From the NCBI RefSeq assembly GCF_020991275.1, contig NZ_JAJLQY010000006.1:186001-250000 (forward strand): a stretch of DNA of 64,000 nucleotides. The letters run 5' to 3'. Position numbers and translations under genes: made by a program. Positions 1 through 8,731 of the stretch are shown here, piece after piece. A model generated the notes under the pieces. It saw nothing but the letters and a program-made list of their open reading frames with translations. It was not told the origin of the DNA and made no database searches. This DNA is from Actinocorallia sp. API 0066 (lineage in GTDB: Bacteria > Actinomycetota > Actinomycetes > Streptosporangiales > Streptosporangiaceae). Position 1 is the stretch's first letter. Every line of letters begins with the position of its first letter.

Positions 1-613
1 GGCCGCGGGCGGCGAGGTTCTCGGCGGTCTGGACGTCGGGCGGGAAGGGTTCGCCGTGCAGGGCGGCGTACACGCGGGGACCGAGGAAGCCGATGAGGGC
101 GCCGGGTTCGGCCACGGTGACGTGGCCCAACGAGCCCCAGGAGGCGAGGACGCCGCCGGTCGTGGGGTGGCGGAGGTACACGAGGTAGGGCAGGTGGGCG
201 GCCTTGTGCGCCATGACGGCGGCGGTGATCCGCGCCATCTGCACAAACGCGAAGGTGCCCTCCTGCATACGGGTGCCGCCCGAGGCGGGCGCGGCGAGCA
301 GCGGCAGCCCCTCGCGGGTGGCGCGCGCGACGGCGGCGGTGATCCGGTCGGCCGCCGCCACCCCGATCGACCCGGCGAGGAACGCGAACTCGCTGACGAT
401 CAGCGCGACCCGCCGTCCCCCGAGCCGTCCCGCGCCCGTCAGGACCGCCTCGTCGCTCCCCGACCGCTCGCGCGCCGCCGCCAACGCCCCCGCGTACCCG
501 CCCGGCCCCACCGCCGCGTCGGGCTCGCGCGGCGCGACGTCCCAGGACTCCCACGTCCCCGGATCCAACACCGCGCCGATGACGTCCCGCGCCGCCCCAC
601 TCCCGTCTGCCAC
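1..613 (-). CDS. Acyl-CoA carboxylase carboxyltransferase subunit (partial, AccD-like)
   Basis: Carboxyltransferase part of a biotin-dependent acyl-CoA (probably acetyl-CoA) carboxylase, which would move the carboxyl group from biotin to acyl-CoA to make malonyl-CoA. The first 204 codons are visible from a GTG at 613; the C-terminus lies beyond the left edge. The glycine-rich crotonase-fold motif SGGTRMQEGT at about residues 111-120 is typical of the AccD family. No cysteines occur in the first 100 residues, so the zinc ribbon of E. coli-type AccD is absent. The next gene on the same strand is a MatB-like ligase, which would also supply malonyl-type CoA esters. Family assignment is firm; substrate is inferred. 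Confidence 0.85.
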   Translation of the reverse strand, partial: MADGSGAARDVIGAVLDPGTWESWDVAPREPDAAVGPGGYAGALAAARERSGSDEAVLTGAGRLGGRRVALIVSEFAFLAGSIGVAAADRITAAVARATREGLPLLAAPASGGTRMQEGTFAFVQMARITAAVMAHKAAHLPYLVYLRHPTTGGVLASWGSLGHVTVAEPGALIGFLGPRVYAALHGEPFPPDVQTAENLAARG

Positions 614-716
614 CCCCCGATTACACCAAACACCCCCAGACCACCCCATCACCGCCCAACGACGACGGTCCGGAGCCGGGCGGTCGCGTTTTGTCAGAGG
701 CGTGGTGTTGGGTGGG

Positions 717-2081
717 TCAGGACGGCAGGAGTTTTTTCTGGACCTTGCCGAGGGCGTTGCGGGGGAGGGAGTCGACAAAGTGGACGGTACGGGGGCGTTT
801 GTGGATGGAGAGGTCGCGGGCCACAAAGTCGATGAGGTCGGCGGCGGTCACGCCGTCGGCGATGACGAAGGCGGTCACCTGCTCGCCGAGGTCGGCGTGC
901 GGGGTGCCGATCACGGCTGCCTCGCGGACGGCCGGGTGCGCCAGCAGCGCCGCTTCGATCTCGCCCGCGCCGATGCGGTAGCCGCCGCTCTTGATGAGGT
1001 CGGTCGAGGCCCGCCCGACGATCCGGTGCCAGCCGTCGGGCGCGATGGTCGCGATGTCGCCGGTGTGGAACCAGCCGTCGCGCAGTGCCTCGGCGGTGGC
1101 CTCCGGGCGGCCGAGATACCCCTGGAAGACGGTCGGGGTGCGCACGAGCAGCTCGCCGGGGGTCGCGCCGTCGTGCGGGACGGCCTCGCCGTGCTCGCCG
1201 ACGAGGCGGGTCTGCACGCCGCGCAGCGGGAGGCCGACCTGTCCGGCCCGGCGCTCGCCGTCGTGCCGGGCGCTCACCGTGATGAGCGTCTCGGTCATGC
1301 CGTAGCGCTCGACGGCCCGGTGGCCGCTGGCGGCGGCGAGCGCGTCGAAGACGGGGGCGGGCAGGCCCGCGCTGCCGGAGACCAGCAGCCGCGCGCCGCG
1401 CAGCGCCTCGGCCGCGCCCGACTCCACGACGCGCGACCACACGGTCGGCACGCCGAAGTAGAGGCTGCCGCCCGCCGCCGCGTACGCCTCGGGCGTGGGC
1501 CGCCCGGTGTGCACGAGGCCGGAGCCGGTGCGCAGCGCGCCGAGCACGCCCAGCACGAGACCGTGCACGTGGAACAGCGGCAGGCCGTGCACGAGCACGT
1601 CGTCGGCGGTCCACGCCCACGCTTCGGCGAGCGCGTCGAGGTCGGCGGCGACGGCGGCCCGCGAGACCATCACGCCCTTCGGCGCGCCCGTCGTGCCGGA
1701 GGTGTACAGGATGAGCGCCGTGGCGTCGTCGGAGGGTTCCGGCAGGCCGCCCGAGAAGTCCCCGGTGACGGGCACCGTGGGCAGGCCGTAGTCACCCGCG
1801 CCGACGAGGAGTTCCGCGCCCGAGTCGCCCAGGATGTGCGCCAGTTCGGCGGGCCCGGAGTCCGGCGGCACCGGCACCACGGGCACGCCCGCCAGCAGCC
1901 CGCCGACCACCGCGACAACGGTGTCCACGCTCGCCGTGGCCCGCACCGCGACGCTCTTCGCCCCGCCGATCCGCCCGGCCACCCCGCGCGCCCGCGCGGC
2001 CAGCTCGGCCCGCCCGACCACCTCCCCCGCGACGCTCAGCACCCCGTCACGTTCCCCACCCAGCAGTCCCATATCCCCCAT
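717..2081 (-). CDS. Acyl-CoA synthetase, MatB-like (malonyl-CoA ligase type)
   Basis: ANL-superfamily adenylate-forming ligase of 454 residues that joins a carboxylic acid, possibly malonate, to CoA using ATP. The P-loop-like signature YTSGTTGAPKG is at about residues 126-136, followed by the RYGMTET adenine-binding motif, the GWFHTGD motif and a C-terminal catalytic lysine region (RNALGKVQKK). The length and the LFHVHGL segment fit the MatB group better than long-chain ligases. I chose ATG 2081 because GGAGG lies 5 bases upstream; open frame continues upstream to 2114 without a better site. It lies just upstream of the carboxyltransferase gene on the same strand. Malonate specificity is inference. 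Confidence 0.8.
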   Translation of the reverse strand: MGDMGLLGGERDGVLSVAGEVVGRAELAARARGVAGRIGGAKSVAVRATASVDTVVAVVGGLLAGVPVVPVPPDSGPAELAHILGDSGAELLVGAGDYGLPTVPVTGDFSGGLPEPSDDATALILYTSGTTGAPKGVMVSRAAVAADLDALAEAWAWTADDVLVHGLPLFHVHGLVLGVLGALRTGSGLVHTGRPTPEAYAAAGGSLYFGVPTVWSRVVESGAAEALRGARLLVSGSAGLPAPVFDALAAASGHRAVERYGMTETLITVSARHDGERRAGQVGLPLRGVQTRLVGEHGEAVPHDGATPGELLVRTPTVFQGYLGRPEATAEALRDGWFHTGDIATIAPDGWHRIVGRASTDLIKSGGYRIGAGEIEAALLAHPAVREAAVIGTPHADLGEQVTAFVIADGVTAADLIDFVARDLSIHKRPRTVHFVDSLPRNALGKVQKKLLPS

Positions 2082-2135
2082 CCTGTCCTCCCCCGCCCAC
2101 CCCCACCACCCCACCCACCCCCTAAACGGAGGGGA

Positions 2136-2762
2136 TCAGAGGTGGGAGGCGACTTCCTGGAGGGCTGCGGTGAAGACTTCGGTGGGTTGGCCGCCGGAGA
2201 CGGCCCACTTGCCTTCGAAGAGGAAGAAGGGGACGCCGCTGACGCCGATGGCGCGGGCCTCGGCGAGTTGGGCGGAGACCTCGGCGGCGCCCTCGTCGGA
2301 GTCCAGGAGGGCGCGGACACGGTCGGCGGGCAGTCCCGCTTCGGCGGCCAGCGCGGTCAGGGTCGCGGCGGAGTTGAGGTCGGCGCCCTCGGCGTGGTGG
2401 GCGCGGAAGAGGCGGGCCGCCAGGGCGTCCTGGAGGCCGAGTTCACCGGCGAGCCACAGCACGCGGTGGGCCTGGAAGGTGTTGACATGGTGCGCCGCCT
2501 CAGGCTCGTAGGGCAGCCCCTCGTCGGCGGTGAGGGCGCGCAGCCGGGCGTGCGCGGCGCGCACCTTGTCGGCGCCGCCGAACTTCGCCGCGAGCACCGC
2601 GTCGGCGAGCCCTGACTCGTCCGTCGGCGCCGCCGGGTCGAGCTGGAACGGCCGCCACACGATCTCGACGTCGCCGGGGAACGCCTCGACGGCCTTGAGG
2701 AACCTGGCCTGTCCGAGATAGCACCACGGACACACCACATCTGAATAGATCTCGACTTTCAC
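2136..2762 (-). CDS. DsbA-family oxidoreductase, FrnE-like
   Basis: Thioredoxin-fold DsbA-family protein of 208 residues. The N-terminus has the CPWC active-site motif about 12 residues from the start, typical of FrnE-like cytoplasmic dithiol oxidoreductases. There is no signal peptide. The cis-proline region appears as GVSGVPFFLF near the C-terminus. The start is GTG 2762, the only usable in-frame start just before the first beta strand; a longer reading runs to 3005 but covers the FKBP promoter region and looks non-coding. It is divergent from the FKBP gene. The partner substrate is unknown. Confidence 0.85.
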   Translation of the reverse strand: MKVEIYSDVVCPWCYLGQARFLKAVEAFPGDVEIVWRPFQLDPAAPTDESGLADAVLAAKFGGADKVRAAHARLRALTADEGLPYEPEAAHHVNTFQAHRVLWLAGELGLQDALAARLFRAHHAEGADLNSAATLTALAAEAGLPADRVRALLDSDEGAAEVSAQLAEARAIGVSGVPFFLFEGKWAVSGGQPTEVFTAALQEVASHL

Positions 2763-2907
2763 CCCAACGCGAACACTCCACACCTCCGCCGCATTCCCCG
2801 GCGTCGCGCCACCCCACCGCGACGCCGGACGCACCCCGTTCTCCGTTCGCCGCGCGGGTCGGGGCGGTAGCCTCGTGCGGTCCGGAAAAACCAGCGAGGA
2901 GAACCCC

Positions 2908-3282
2908 ATGGCGCTGACCAAGCCCGAGATCGACTTTCCCGAGGGCGCTCCGCCCGCCAACCTGGAGATCACCGATCTCATCGTGGGTGACGGCGAGGAG
3001 GCCAAGCCCGGCCACCTGGTGTCCGTGCACTACGTCGGCGTCGCCTTCTCGACGGGCGAGGAGTTCGACGCGTCCTGGAACCGCGGCGACACGTTCGAGT
3101 TCCCGCTCGGCGGCGGCCGGGTCATCAAGGGGTGGGACATGGGCGTCGCCGGGATGAAGGTCGGCGGGCGCCGCAAGCTCGTCATCCCGCCGCACCTGGG
3201 CTACGGGCAGCGCGGCGCGGGCGCCGCGATCCGCCCCGGCGAGACGCTGATCTTTGTGGTCGACCTGCTCGGCGTGAGCTGA
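2908..3282 (+). CDS. FKBP-type peptidyl-prolyl cis-trans isomerase
   Basis: Single-domain FKBP of 124 residues that catalyses cis-trans isomerisation of proline peptide bonds, probably as a cytosolic folding helper. The FKBP core is clear: the VSVHYVGV strand, GEEFDASWNRG, the FPLGGGRVIKGWD segment and the IPPHLGYGQRG flap, ending with the LIFVVDLL strand. There is no signal peptide or second domain. ATG 2908 is preceded by GAGGAG 6 bases upstream, so the start is well supported. A strong hairpin follows the stop codon. Confidence 0.92.
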   Translation: MALTKPEIDFPEGAPPANLEITDLIVGDGEEAKPGHLVSVHYVGVAFSTGEEFDASWNRGDTFEFPLGGGRVIKGWDMGVAGMKVGGRRKLVIPPHLGYGQRGAGAAIRPGETLIFVVDLLGVS

Positions 3283-3313
3283 GCGCGCACCGCATCGACC
3301 GCGTGAGCAGGAC

Positions 3314-3342
3314 CGAGGGCCCGCCGACAGCGCGGGCCCTCG
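3314..3342. terminator. Hairpin terminator between convergent genes
   Basis: Perfect 11-bp inverted repeat, CGAGGGCCCGC and GCGGGCCCTCG, with a 7-base loop and no T tract. It lies between the end of the FKBP gene and the end of the leftward DUF6986 gene, so it probably serves both. Confidence 0.8.
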
Positions 3343-3346
3343 TGCG

Positions 3347-4522
3347 TCAGCCCTTCAGCACCTCGGGGTCGAGCGCGCCGCAGGCGACGCCGCGGTTCAA
3401 CCGGTCCAGCAGGGCGCGCGGCGGGTTCGGGGTGGCGCGCAGCCGCCCGATGGCCGCCTCGACACCGCTCAGGTGGAAGTCGAAGACGGCGGCGTAGCGG
3501 GCGGGCAGGTGCGCCGGGTCGGTGTCCCAGCCCTGGTAGAAGCCGTGCGCGAGCGCGTGCCTGACCTCGTTGGCGTGCGCCTGCCAGGCCGGGACGACCT
3601 CGTCGGCGGAGTCGTCGCGCGGGACGAGGTGCGGGGGCCCGTCGGAGAGCCGGACGCCCCATCCCGCCGTCGTCGTCTGGAGGACGTGCCGGGCGAAGTC
3701 GCAGACGGGATGCGTAAGCCGCTGCTCCTCCTCGGGCAGGCCGAGCGCGGCGGCGTAGGTGAGCCCGCCGAAGTGGACGGTCTGGATACGTCCCTGCCCG
3801 GCGAGCAGGATCCGCCGGACGCCGAGCCCGCCCCGGTGGTCGGCGAGGCCCTCGGGGGCGTCGATCTGGATCTCACAGCGCAGCGTCGCGTTCGGCAGGC
3901 CGAGCGCGCCTTCGAGCCGGTCGAGGAAGTCGGCGAAGACGGTGACCTGCTCGGCGCCGGTGACGCCGGGCAGCGTGATGGTGAAGCCGCCGGGCAGCCT
4001 GCCGAGCCGATCGCGCAGCGAGGTGAGGAACCCGTCGAGGGTGCGCATCGCGCGCACGTGCCCGCCGCCGGAGAACGACTTGACGCGCACGCCCCAGAAG
4101 TGCGGGAGCTGCTGGGCGTTGTAGGACGTCGCGACGGCCTCGACGACCTGCTCGACGTGCCCGTCCTCCTCGGTGTCGGAACGCTCCCCGTACCCGTCGG
4201 CGAAGTCGATCCGCAGGTCCTCGATGGGTTCGCGGGCGAGCTTGGCCGCGACCCTGGACCTGATCTGCCCGGCCAGGGTCGGGTCGAGCTCGAAGGACGC
4301 GCCGAACGAGCCGTCGCCCGGCGTGTGTTTGTTGAGCAGCCGCAGCGCCTGCGCGCCCCAGTCGGCGGTGGTCGTGCGCGAGAAGCGGTCGGCCGGGACG
4401 AACACCGTGTGCACGGGCTGACGGCCCTCGGCGGACGCGGGCCCCGGACGGCCGGCGTTTTCGGCGGTCAGCGCGCGCACCCGCTCCGCCAGATCGTCGG
4501 TCTTCGAGACGCTCAGGTTCAC
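3347..4522 (-). CDS. DUF6986-type HpcH/HpaI-like aldolase protein
   Basis: Protein of 391 residues resembling the actinobacterial DUF6986 group, a TIM-barrel CitE/HpcH-like family annotated as putative aldolases. Visible landmarks are ADRFSRTTTADWG, the acidic DFADGYGER segment, RCEIQIDAPEG and QTVHFGGLTY. Arg, Glu and Asp in these places fit a metal/2-oxoacid aldolase-type site, but the substrate is not known. The start is taken as GTG 4522, which overlaps the stop of the epimerase gene by four bases (GTGA); a TTG at 4540 is an alternative. It is last in a leftward run with the epimerase, the FdrA-like and DUF2877 genes, next to a PucR-type regulator. Confidence 0.65.
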   Translation of the reverse strand: MNLSVSKTDDLAERVRALTAENAGRPGPASAEGRQPVHTVFVPADRFSRTTTADWGAQALRLLNKHTPGDGSFGASFELDPTLAGQIRSRVAAKLAREPIEDLRIDFADGYGERSDTEEDGHVEQVVEAVATSYNAQQLPHFWGVRVKSFSGGGHVRAMRTLDGFLTSLRDRLGRLPGGFTITLPGVTGAEQVTVFADFLDRLEGALGLPNATLRCEIQIDAPEGLADHRGGLGVRRILLAGQGRIQTVHFGGLTYAAALGLPEEEQRLTHPVCDFARHVLQTTTAGWGVRLSDGPPHLVPRDDSADEVVPAWQAHANEVRHALAHGFYQGWDTDPAHLPARYAAVFDFHLSGVEAAIGRLRATPNPPRALLDRLNRGVACGALDPEVLKG

Positions 4523-5418
4523 AAGGAGATGATCCCCCAAGAACTGGCGAACGCGTCACCGGGTTTGAGGGTGATGAGGTCGACTCCTGTGTTGAACGCG
4601 TTGGGCGGGCAGGTCATGGGTTCGGCGGCGAGGCCGGTGCGCGGGCGTCCCGCCAGGTGGTCGGCGGTGTAGAGCTGGAGCCACGGGTGGGCGTCGTCGG
4701 CCCACAGTCCGACGGTGCGGCCACCCCCGGACAGCCCGACCCAGGCGCGCCGTTCGGCGAACTCCAGGCCGGTGTAGGCGGTGTCGATGACGCGGTCGCC
4801 GAAGACGCCGCCGGAGCTGAGGTCGTAGGGCGTCCCGGCGACGGGCACGGGCGCGCCGGACGGGATGAGCCGCTCGTTGACGGGCTGGTAGTGGGTGGCC
4901 CCGAACGTCACGGTGCACTCGTCCAGGGGCAGGCCGACGGTGAGGTACGGGTGGGAGCTCTGCCCGTAGGGGGCGTTGCGGGTTCCGGTGTTGGCCGCGC
5001 CGAGCCGGACGGTCAGGCCGGTGCGGGCGTCGAGGGTGTAGGTGACGGAGAGGTCGAGCCGGTAGGGGTAGCCGGGGCGGCCGAGCAGCCGGTGCGTGAG
5101 CGTGACGCTCGCGTCGCCCTGCGCGGTGACCGTCCACGGCTCCCACCGCACCAGGCCGTGGATCGCGCAGTCGCGGTCGGGCTCGGTGATCGGTGTGCGC
5201 TGCTCGACGCCCTCGAAGACGTAGGTGCCGTGGGCGATGCGGTTGGGCCAGGGCGCGAGGATCTGTCCCGCGGCCCCGGAGACCACCTCGTCCTCGGCGA
5301 ACCCGAGCACCAGGGGGTGTCCCTCGTGGGTCAGCTCGCGCAGGGTGGCGCCCTGCTCGGTGACCGTCGCCCGGTAGCCGCCGGCGGTGATGGTGTACTG
5401 GTTCCCCGAAAGCGTCAT
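4519..5418 (-). CDS. Aldose 1-epimerase family protein (GalM-like)
   Basis: Galactose-mutarotase-fold protein of 299 residues that would interconvert alpha and beta anomers of an aldose. Family landmarks are the PWPNRIAHGTY segment, HGLVRWEPW with the catalytic-type histidine, QSSHPYL, and the C-terminal GLAAEPMTCPPNAFNTG segment holding the conserved glutamate. ATG 5418 has GGGAGAA about 9 bases upstream. The stop overlaps the next gene's GTG. The sugar is not evident. Its presence in a possible ureide/oxamate block is unexplained. Confidence 0.85.
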   Translation of the reverse strand: MTLSGNQYTITAGGYRATVTEQGATLRELTHEGHPLVLGFAEDEVVSGAAGQILAPWPNRIAHGTYVFEGVEQRTPITEPDRDCAIHGLVRWEPWTVTAQGDASVTLTHRLLGRPGYPYRLDLSVTYTLDARTGLTVRLGAANTGTRNAPYGQSSHPYLTVGLPLDECTVTFGATHYQPVNERLIPSGAPVPVAGTPYDLSSGGVFGDRVIDTAYTGLEFAERRAWVGLSGGGRTVGLWADDAHPWLQLYTADHLAGRPRTGLAAEPMTCPPNAFNTGVDLITLKPGDAFASSWGIISL

Positions 5419-5498
5419 GGCAGCATTCTCCCGGAACCGCCGCGGTGCAAGATCCCTGTGGCTGCCACATTTCCGTGACCTCGGGGCGAGGGGACGTC

Positions 5499-6011
5499 CT
5501 AGAGCGCGTCGAGCCGGGCCAGCACGGAAGCCGCCTCGCCGGGCGCGGCGGACACGACGGGTTTGCCGAGCCGGCGCGCCGCCTCGCGCAGCAGCGCGGC
5601 GACGGTCCCGGCGGGCCGTTCGGCGGCGAGCACGATCGCTTCGATCGCCGGGTCGGCGTCGCAGACGGCGAGTGCCTGGAGGGTGGCCCGGCCGCACACG
5701 GCCGCCGAGAGGTCGCGCTCCCCCACGGGCAGCACCCTGCCGCCCCTGCCCTGCCGCGTCAGGACGGCGATCACCTCTTCGGTGGCCTGCGGGGACACCG
5801 CGACAACCCCGTACGGTCCGGGAGGCAGGCTGCCGGGGCAGGCGCACGGGCCGAGCACCAGCCGGCCGAGTCTGGCCGCCTCGTCCTTGAGCGCTATCTC
5901 CTGTGCGACGTTGACGTCCTCACCGTCGAGCAGCACGTCCCGTCCCCCGTGCAGCGCCGCCAGCGCCGCGCCGTACGCGCCGGGCCCCCCGACCCGGACG
6001 GGTGGGGTCAC
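5499..6011 (-). CDS. Minimal FdrA/AllF-like protein
   Basis: Short protein of 170 residues aligning by eye with the middle of FdrA (AllF), the succinyl-CoA-synthetase-alpha-like subunit linked to oxamate carbamoyltransferase in E. coli. The segments DGEDVNVAQEIALKDEAARL and VGERDLSAAVCG match FdrA, and GKPVV appears near the end. The FdrA GPDCGTS motif reads GPCACPG and the GASGTG loop is replaced, so the usual binding loops are degenerate. Full FdrA is about 550 residues; only about one third is present. GTG 6011 overlaps the DUF2877 stop (GTGA), implying coupled translation. Function is inferred from synteny only. Confidence 0.6.
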   Translation of the reverse strand: MTPPVRVGGPGAYGAALAALHGGRDVLLDGEDVNVAQEIALKDEAARLGRLVLGPCACPGSLPPGPYGVVAVSPQATEEVIAVLTRQGRGGRVLPVGERDLSAAVCGRATLQALAVCDADPAIEAIVLAAERPAGTVAALLREAARRLGKPVVSAAPGEAASVLARLDAL

Positions 6012-6937
6012 GCGGTCGCCCTCCCGACCGCCTCCCCGCGCAGCGCGAGGGCCGCCCCCGCGCCGGCGAGGAGGCCCCAGGCGAGGTCGGGTCCGCCGTT
6101 GCGGCCGGCGAGCGCGAGCCGCCGGACGGCGGGCACGAGCGGTTCCCGTCCGGCGAGGCCGCGCAGCACGGCGGCGGCCTCGGCGGTGGGCTGTCCGGCG
6201 GCGGCGCAGTGCAGGAGCGAGGCGCCCGGCGCGGTGGTGCGGGTGTCGGCGTCGGCGGTGACGGCGGCGGCGAGCCATCCGGCGAGCCAGACGGCGCGGT
6301 TGCCGCCGTCCAGGACGGAGCCGAGCAGGCGCAGCGAGAGCAGCAGCCCGGCCAGGACGTCGTCGCCGCTGGGCGTGAGGCCGGGCCCGAGGCCGACGAT
6401 CCGCTCGGCGGCCGGGACGGCCTTGGCGAGGTCGCCGGCGGCGCAGTGGGCGGCGAGGGCGGGCGGTCCGGGGTGTCCGGCGAGGCCGCAGGTGGAGAAG
6501 TCGAGCGAGTTCTCCAGGGTCATGATCGCGTGGCGGAGCCGGGCGGCGGGCAGCGGGCCGAGGACGGGTCGCGGGTCCCACCAGCGTTTGACGCGCACGG
6601 AGACACCGCCCGCCTCGACGTGGCCGTCGCCGACCCAGCCCTCGTCGCCTTCGGCGACCCCGGTGAAGGGCTGGCGGCCGGAAACGGACGGGACGACGAC
6701 GGAGTTGGCGGGACGCCCCTCGTCCGCCCCCACAAGGGCGACGACCCGGGGTTCGCCGCCGGAGCCGAGCAGGAGGTAGACGGCCGAGGGGAACACCGCG
6801 ACGACGCGGGCGGCGCGGCGCGGCCGCTCCAGGGCGTCGCGGAGGGCGAGGCTGGCGGCGCCGGGGGCGGGGGGACGGGCAGCGCTCCGCTCGACCGGTT
6901 CGGTCACGAGCAGCCGGGGGGCCGGGCGGTCCGTCAC
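6008..6937 (-). CDS. DUF2877 protein (AllH/YlbF-like)
   Basis: Protein of 309 residues with the DUF2877 signature GLGPGLTPSGDDVLAGLL in its second half, the family of E. coli YlbF (AllH), a subunit associated with oxamate carbamoyltransferase in allantoin degradation. Start GTG 6937 follows GGAGAAGGG at a suitable distance. It is the first gene of the leftward block and is translationally coupled to the small FdrA-like gene. The third E. coli partner, YlbE/AllG (DUF1116), is not present in the window. The divergent PucR-type gene is a plausible regulator. Confidence 0.75.
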   Translation of the reverse strand: MTDRPAPRLLVTEPVERSAARPPAPGAASLALRDALERPRRAARVVAVFPSAVYLLLGSGGEPRVVALVGADEGRPANSVVVPSVSGRQPFTGVAEGDEGWVGDGHVEAGGVSVRVKRWWDPRPVLGPLPAARLRHAIMTLENSLDFSTCGLAGHPGPPALAAHCAAGDLAKAVPAAERIVGLGPGLTPSGDDVLAGLLLSLRLLGSVLDGGNRAVWLAGWLAAAVTADADTRTTAPGASLLHCAAAGQPTAEAAAVLRGLAGREPLVPAVRRLALAGRNGGPDLAWGLLAGAGAALALRGEAVGRATA

Positions 6938-7016
6938 GGTTTTCCCTTCTCCATGGCGACGACGTCGAACGGACGTTAACGCTCGTTCACACGATCGCCG
7001 TATGGGGAAAGTTGCC

Positions 7017-7035
7017 AAGGATACTTGTCATCCTT
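7017..7035. promoter_or_regulatory. Inverted repeat in the DUF2877/PucR divergent promoter
   Basis: AAGGAT and ATCCTT arms separated by 7 bases lie in the 125-base gap between DUF2877 (leftward) and the PucR-type gene (rightward). The position suits an operator for local control by the PucR protein. This is inference from position and symmetry. Confidence 0.35.
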
Positions 7036-7062
7036 CGTCTTTCTTGTGAGGGTTATCCGGCG

Positions 7063-8727
7063 ATGGAAACACGCACCGACCTCTGGACCCGCAGGTCCGG
7101 CGAGACCCACACCGTCCCGCCCCGCCTGCGCCTCGCGAGCACGGGGACCCTCACCTACGGGCTGCCCGTCCGCGACGTCCTCGGCGTGTCCACGCTCGCC
7201 GACGCCGAACTCGTCGCGGGCGCCGCCGGGCTGGACCGCGTCGTGCAGCGCCTCAACGTCATGGAGGTGCCCGACGTCCTGGCCTGGGTGAAGCCGAACG
7301 AGTTGCTTCTGACCACCGGCTATCCGCTGCGGAACCGGCCCGAGGCGCTCGGCCACCTCGTGACGGGCCTGAACGAGCGCGGGGTCGCCGCCCTCGCCGT
7401 CAAGCCGGGCGCCTACCTTGACCGGCTGCCGGAGGAGATGCTGGCAAGAGCTGACAGGCTGGGCTTCCCCCTGATCCAGCTCCCTGAGCACGTCGGCTTC
7501 GACGACATCCTCAACCAGGTGCTCACCGACATCCTCAACAGGCAGGCCGCGATCCTCGCCCGCACCGAGGAGGTGCACCGCGCGCTCGTCCAGATCGTGC
7601 TGTGCGGGGGCGGGCTGCCGGAGGTGACGGCGGAACTCGCCGAACTCCTGGACGGCGCGGTGGTCACCCTCGACGGCGACGAACGCGTCCTGGCCCGTGC
7701 GGGCACCCCGGCCGACCTCGCCGCCCTGGAGGAGTGGCTGGAGCACGACCACGGGATCGGCCTGCACGGCGACAGGGTCGTCGTGCCCGTCGCGGCGGGC
7801 GGCCTCGACCACGGGCTGATCGCCGCGTTCTTCCCGGGCCGGGGCCTTTCGGACACCGAGGTCGGGATCCTGGAGCGGGCCGCCACGGTCGCCGCGCTCG
7901 TCATCACCAAACAACAGGCGGTTGCCGCCGTCGAGAGCAAGTACCGGGCGGACTTCCTACGCGACGTCCTGGCCGGACGGGCCGGGGACGCCGCCCGTGT
8001 CGTCGCGCACTGCGCCGGGTTCGGCTGGGATCTCACCCGGCCGGTGGCGGTCGTCGTCGCGTCCCTCGACCTCGACGACGCGGAGCGGTCGCAGGAGAGC
8101 GCCAAGAACGCCCAGGAGCGCCTCGCGGCCTCCTGGACGGCCGCGGTACGCCGCCGCGACCGGGACGCCGCCGTGGCCTCGTTCGCGCACGAGGTGGTCG
8201 CGGTGGTCGGGCTGCCCGCCGAGGACGGCTCGCTGCCGGACCTCGTGTCGGGGCTCGTCCGCGAGGTCTCGACGGCCGAGGGCCTGGTGTTCACCACGGG
8301 CGTCAGCCGGGTCGCGGCCGATCCGGCGGGGCTGCCGGAGTGCTACGACCAGGCCGTCAAGGCCGTCCGGGTGGGCAGGCAACTGCACGGGCCCGGCGAG
8401 ACGGCACATTTTGACGCGCTCGGCGTGTACCGGCTGCTCAGCCTGGTGGAGGACACCGCCGAGCTGCACGCGTTCGTCGCCGAGACGCTGGGCGACCTCG
8501 CCGAGGACGCCGACCCTGAGGCCGCCGACCTACGCCGCACCCTCCAGGTGCTTCTGGAGACCAACCTGAACGTCGCCGAGACGGCGCGCAGGCTGCACTT
8601 CCACTACAACACGCTGCGCTACCGGATCGGCAAGCTGGAGCGGATGCTCGGCCCGTTCACCGAGGACCCGCACCTCCAGCTCAACCTGAACCTGGCGCTG
8701 CGGGTCCTGCGGATGCGCGGCATCTGA
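7063..8727 (+). CDS. PucR-family transcriptional regulator
   Basis: Regulator of 554 residues with the PucR layout: an N-terminal PucR domain (about residues 30-150, starting near LPVRDVLGVSTLADAELVAG), a central GGDEF-like/CdaR-type region, and a C-terminal PucR helix-turn-helix carrying NLNVAETARRLHFHYNTLRY. B. subtilis PucR activates purine and ureide catabolism in response to allantoin-type signals. The divergent DUF2877/FdrA-like genes fit such a target. The start is ATG 7063; a longer reading from 7012 lacks family similarity. Confidence 0.85.
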   Translation: METRTDLWTRRSGETHTVPPRLRLASTGTLTYGLPVRDVLGVSTLADAELVAGAAGLDRVVQRLNVMEVPDVLAWVKPNELLLTTGYPLRNRPEALGHLVTGLNERGVAALAVKPGAYLDRLPEEMLARADRLGFPLIQLPEHVGFDDILNQVLTDILNRQAAILARTEEVHRALVQIVLCGGGLPEVTAELAELLDGAVVTLDGDERVLARAGTPADLAALEEWLEHDHGIGLHGDRVVVPVAAGGLDHGLIAAFFPGRGLSDTEVGILERAATVAALVITKQQAVAAVESKYRADFLRDVLAGRAGDAARVVAHCAGFGWDLTRPVAVVVASLDLDDAERSQESAKNAQERLAASWTAAVRRRDRDAAVASFAHEVVAVVGLPAEDGSLPDLVSGLVREVSTAEGLVFTTGVSRVAADPAGLPECYDQAVKAVRVGRQLHGPGETAHFDALGVYRLLSLVEDTAELHAFVAETLGDLAEDADPEAADLRRTLQVLLETNLNVAETARRLHFHYNTLRYRIGKLERMLGPFTEDPHLQLNLNLALRVLRMRGI

Positions 8728-8731
8728 CGGC

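Noticed and set aside
204-2615. An 803-codon open frame on the plus strand across the left end
   Set aside because: It is antisense to three well-recognised genes (carboxyltransferase, MatB-like, DsbA-like), has no family motifs, and results from high GC at wobble positions.
2763-3005. N-terminal extension of the DsbA-like protein up to 3005
   Set aside because: The added residues have no similarity to the family and overlap the FKBP promoter and start; the CPWC motif is normally near the N-terminus.
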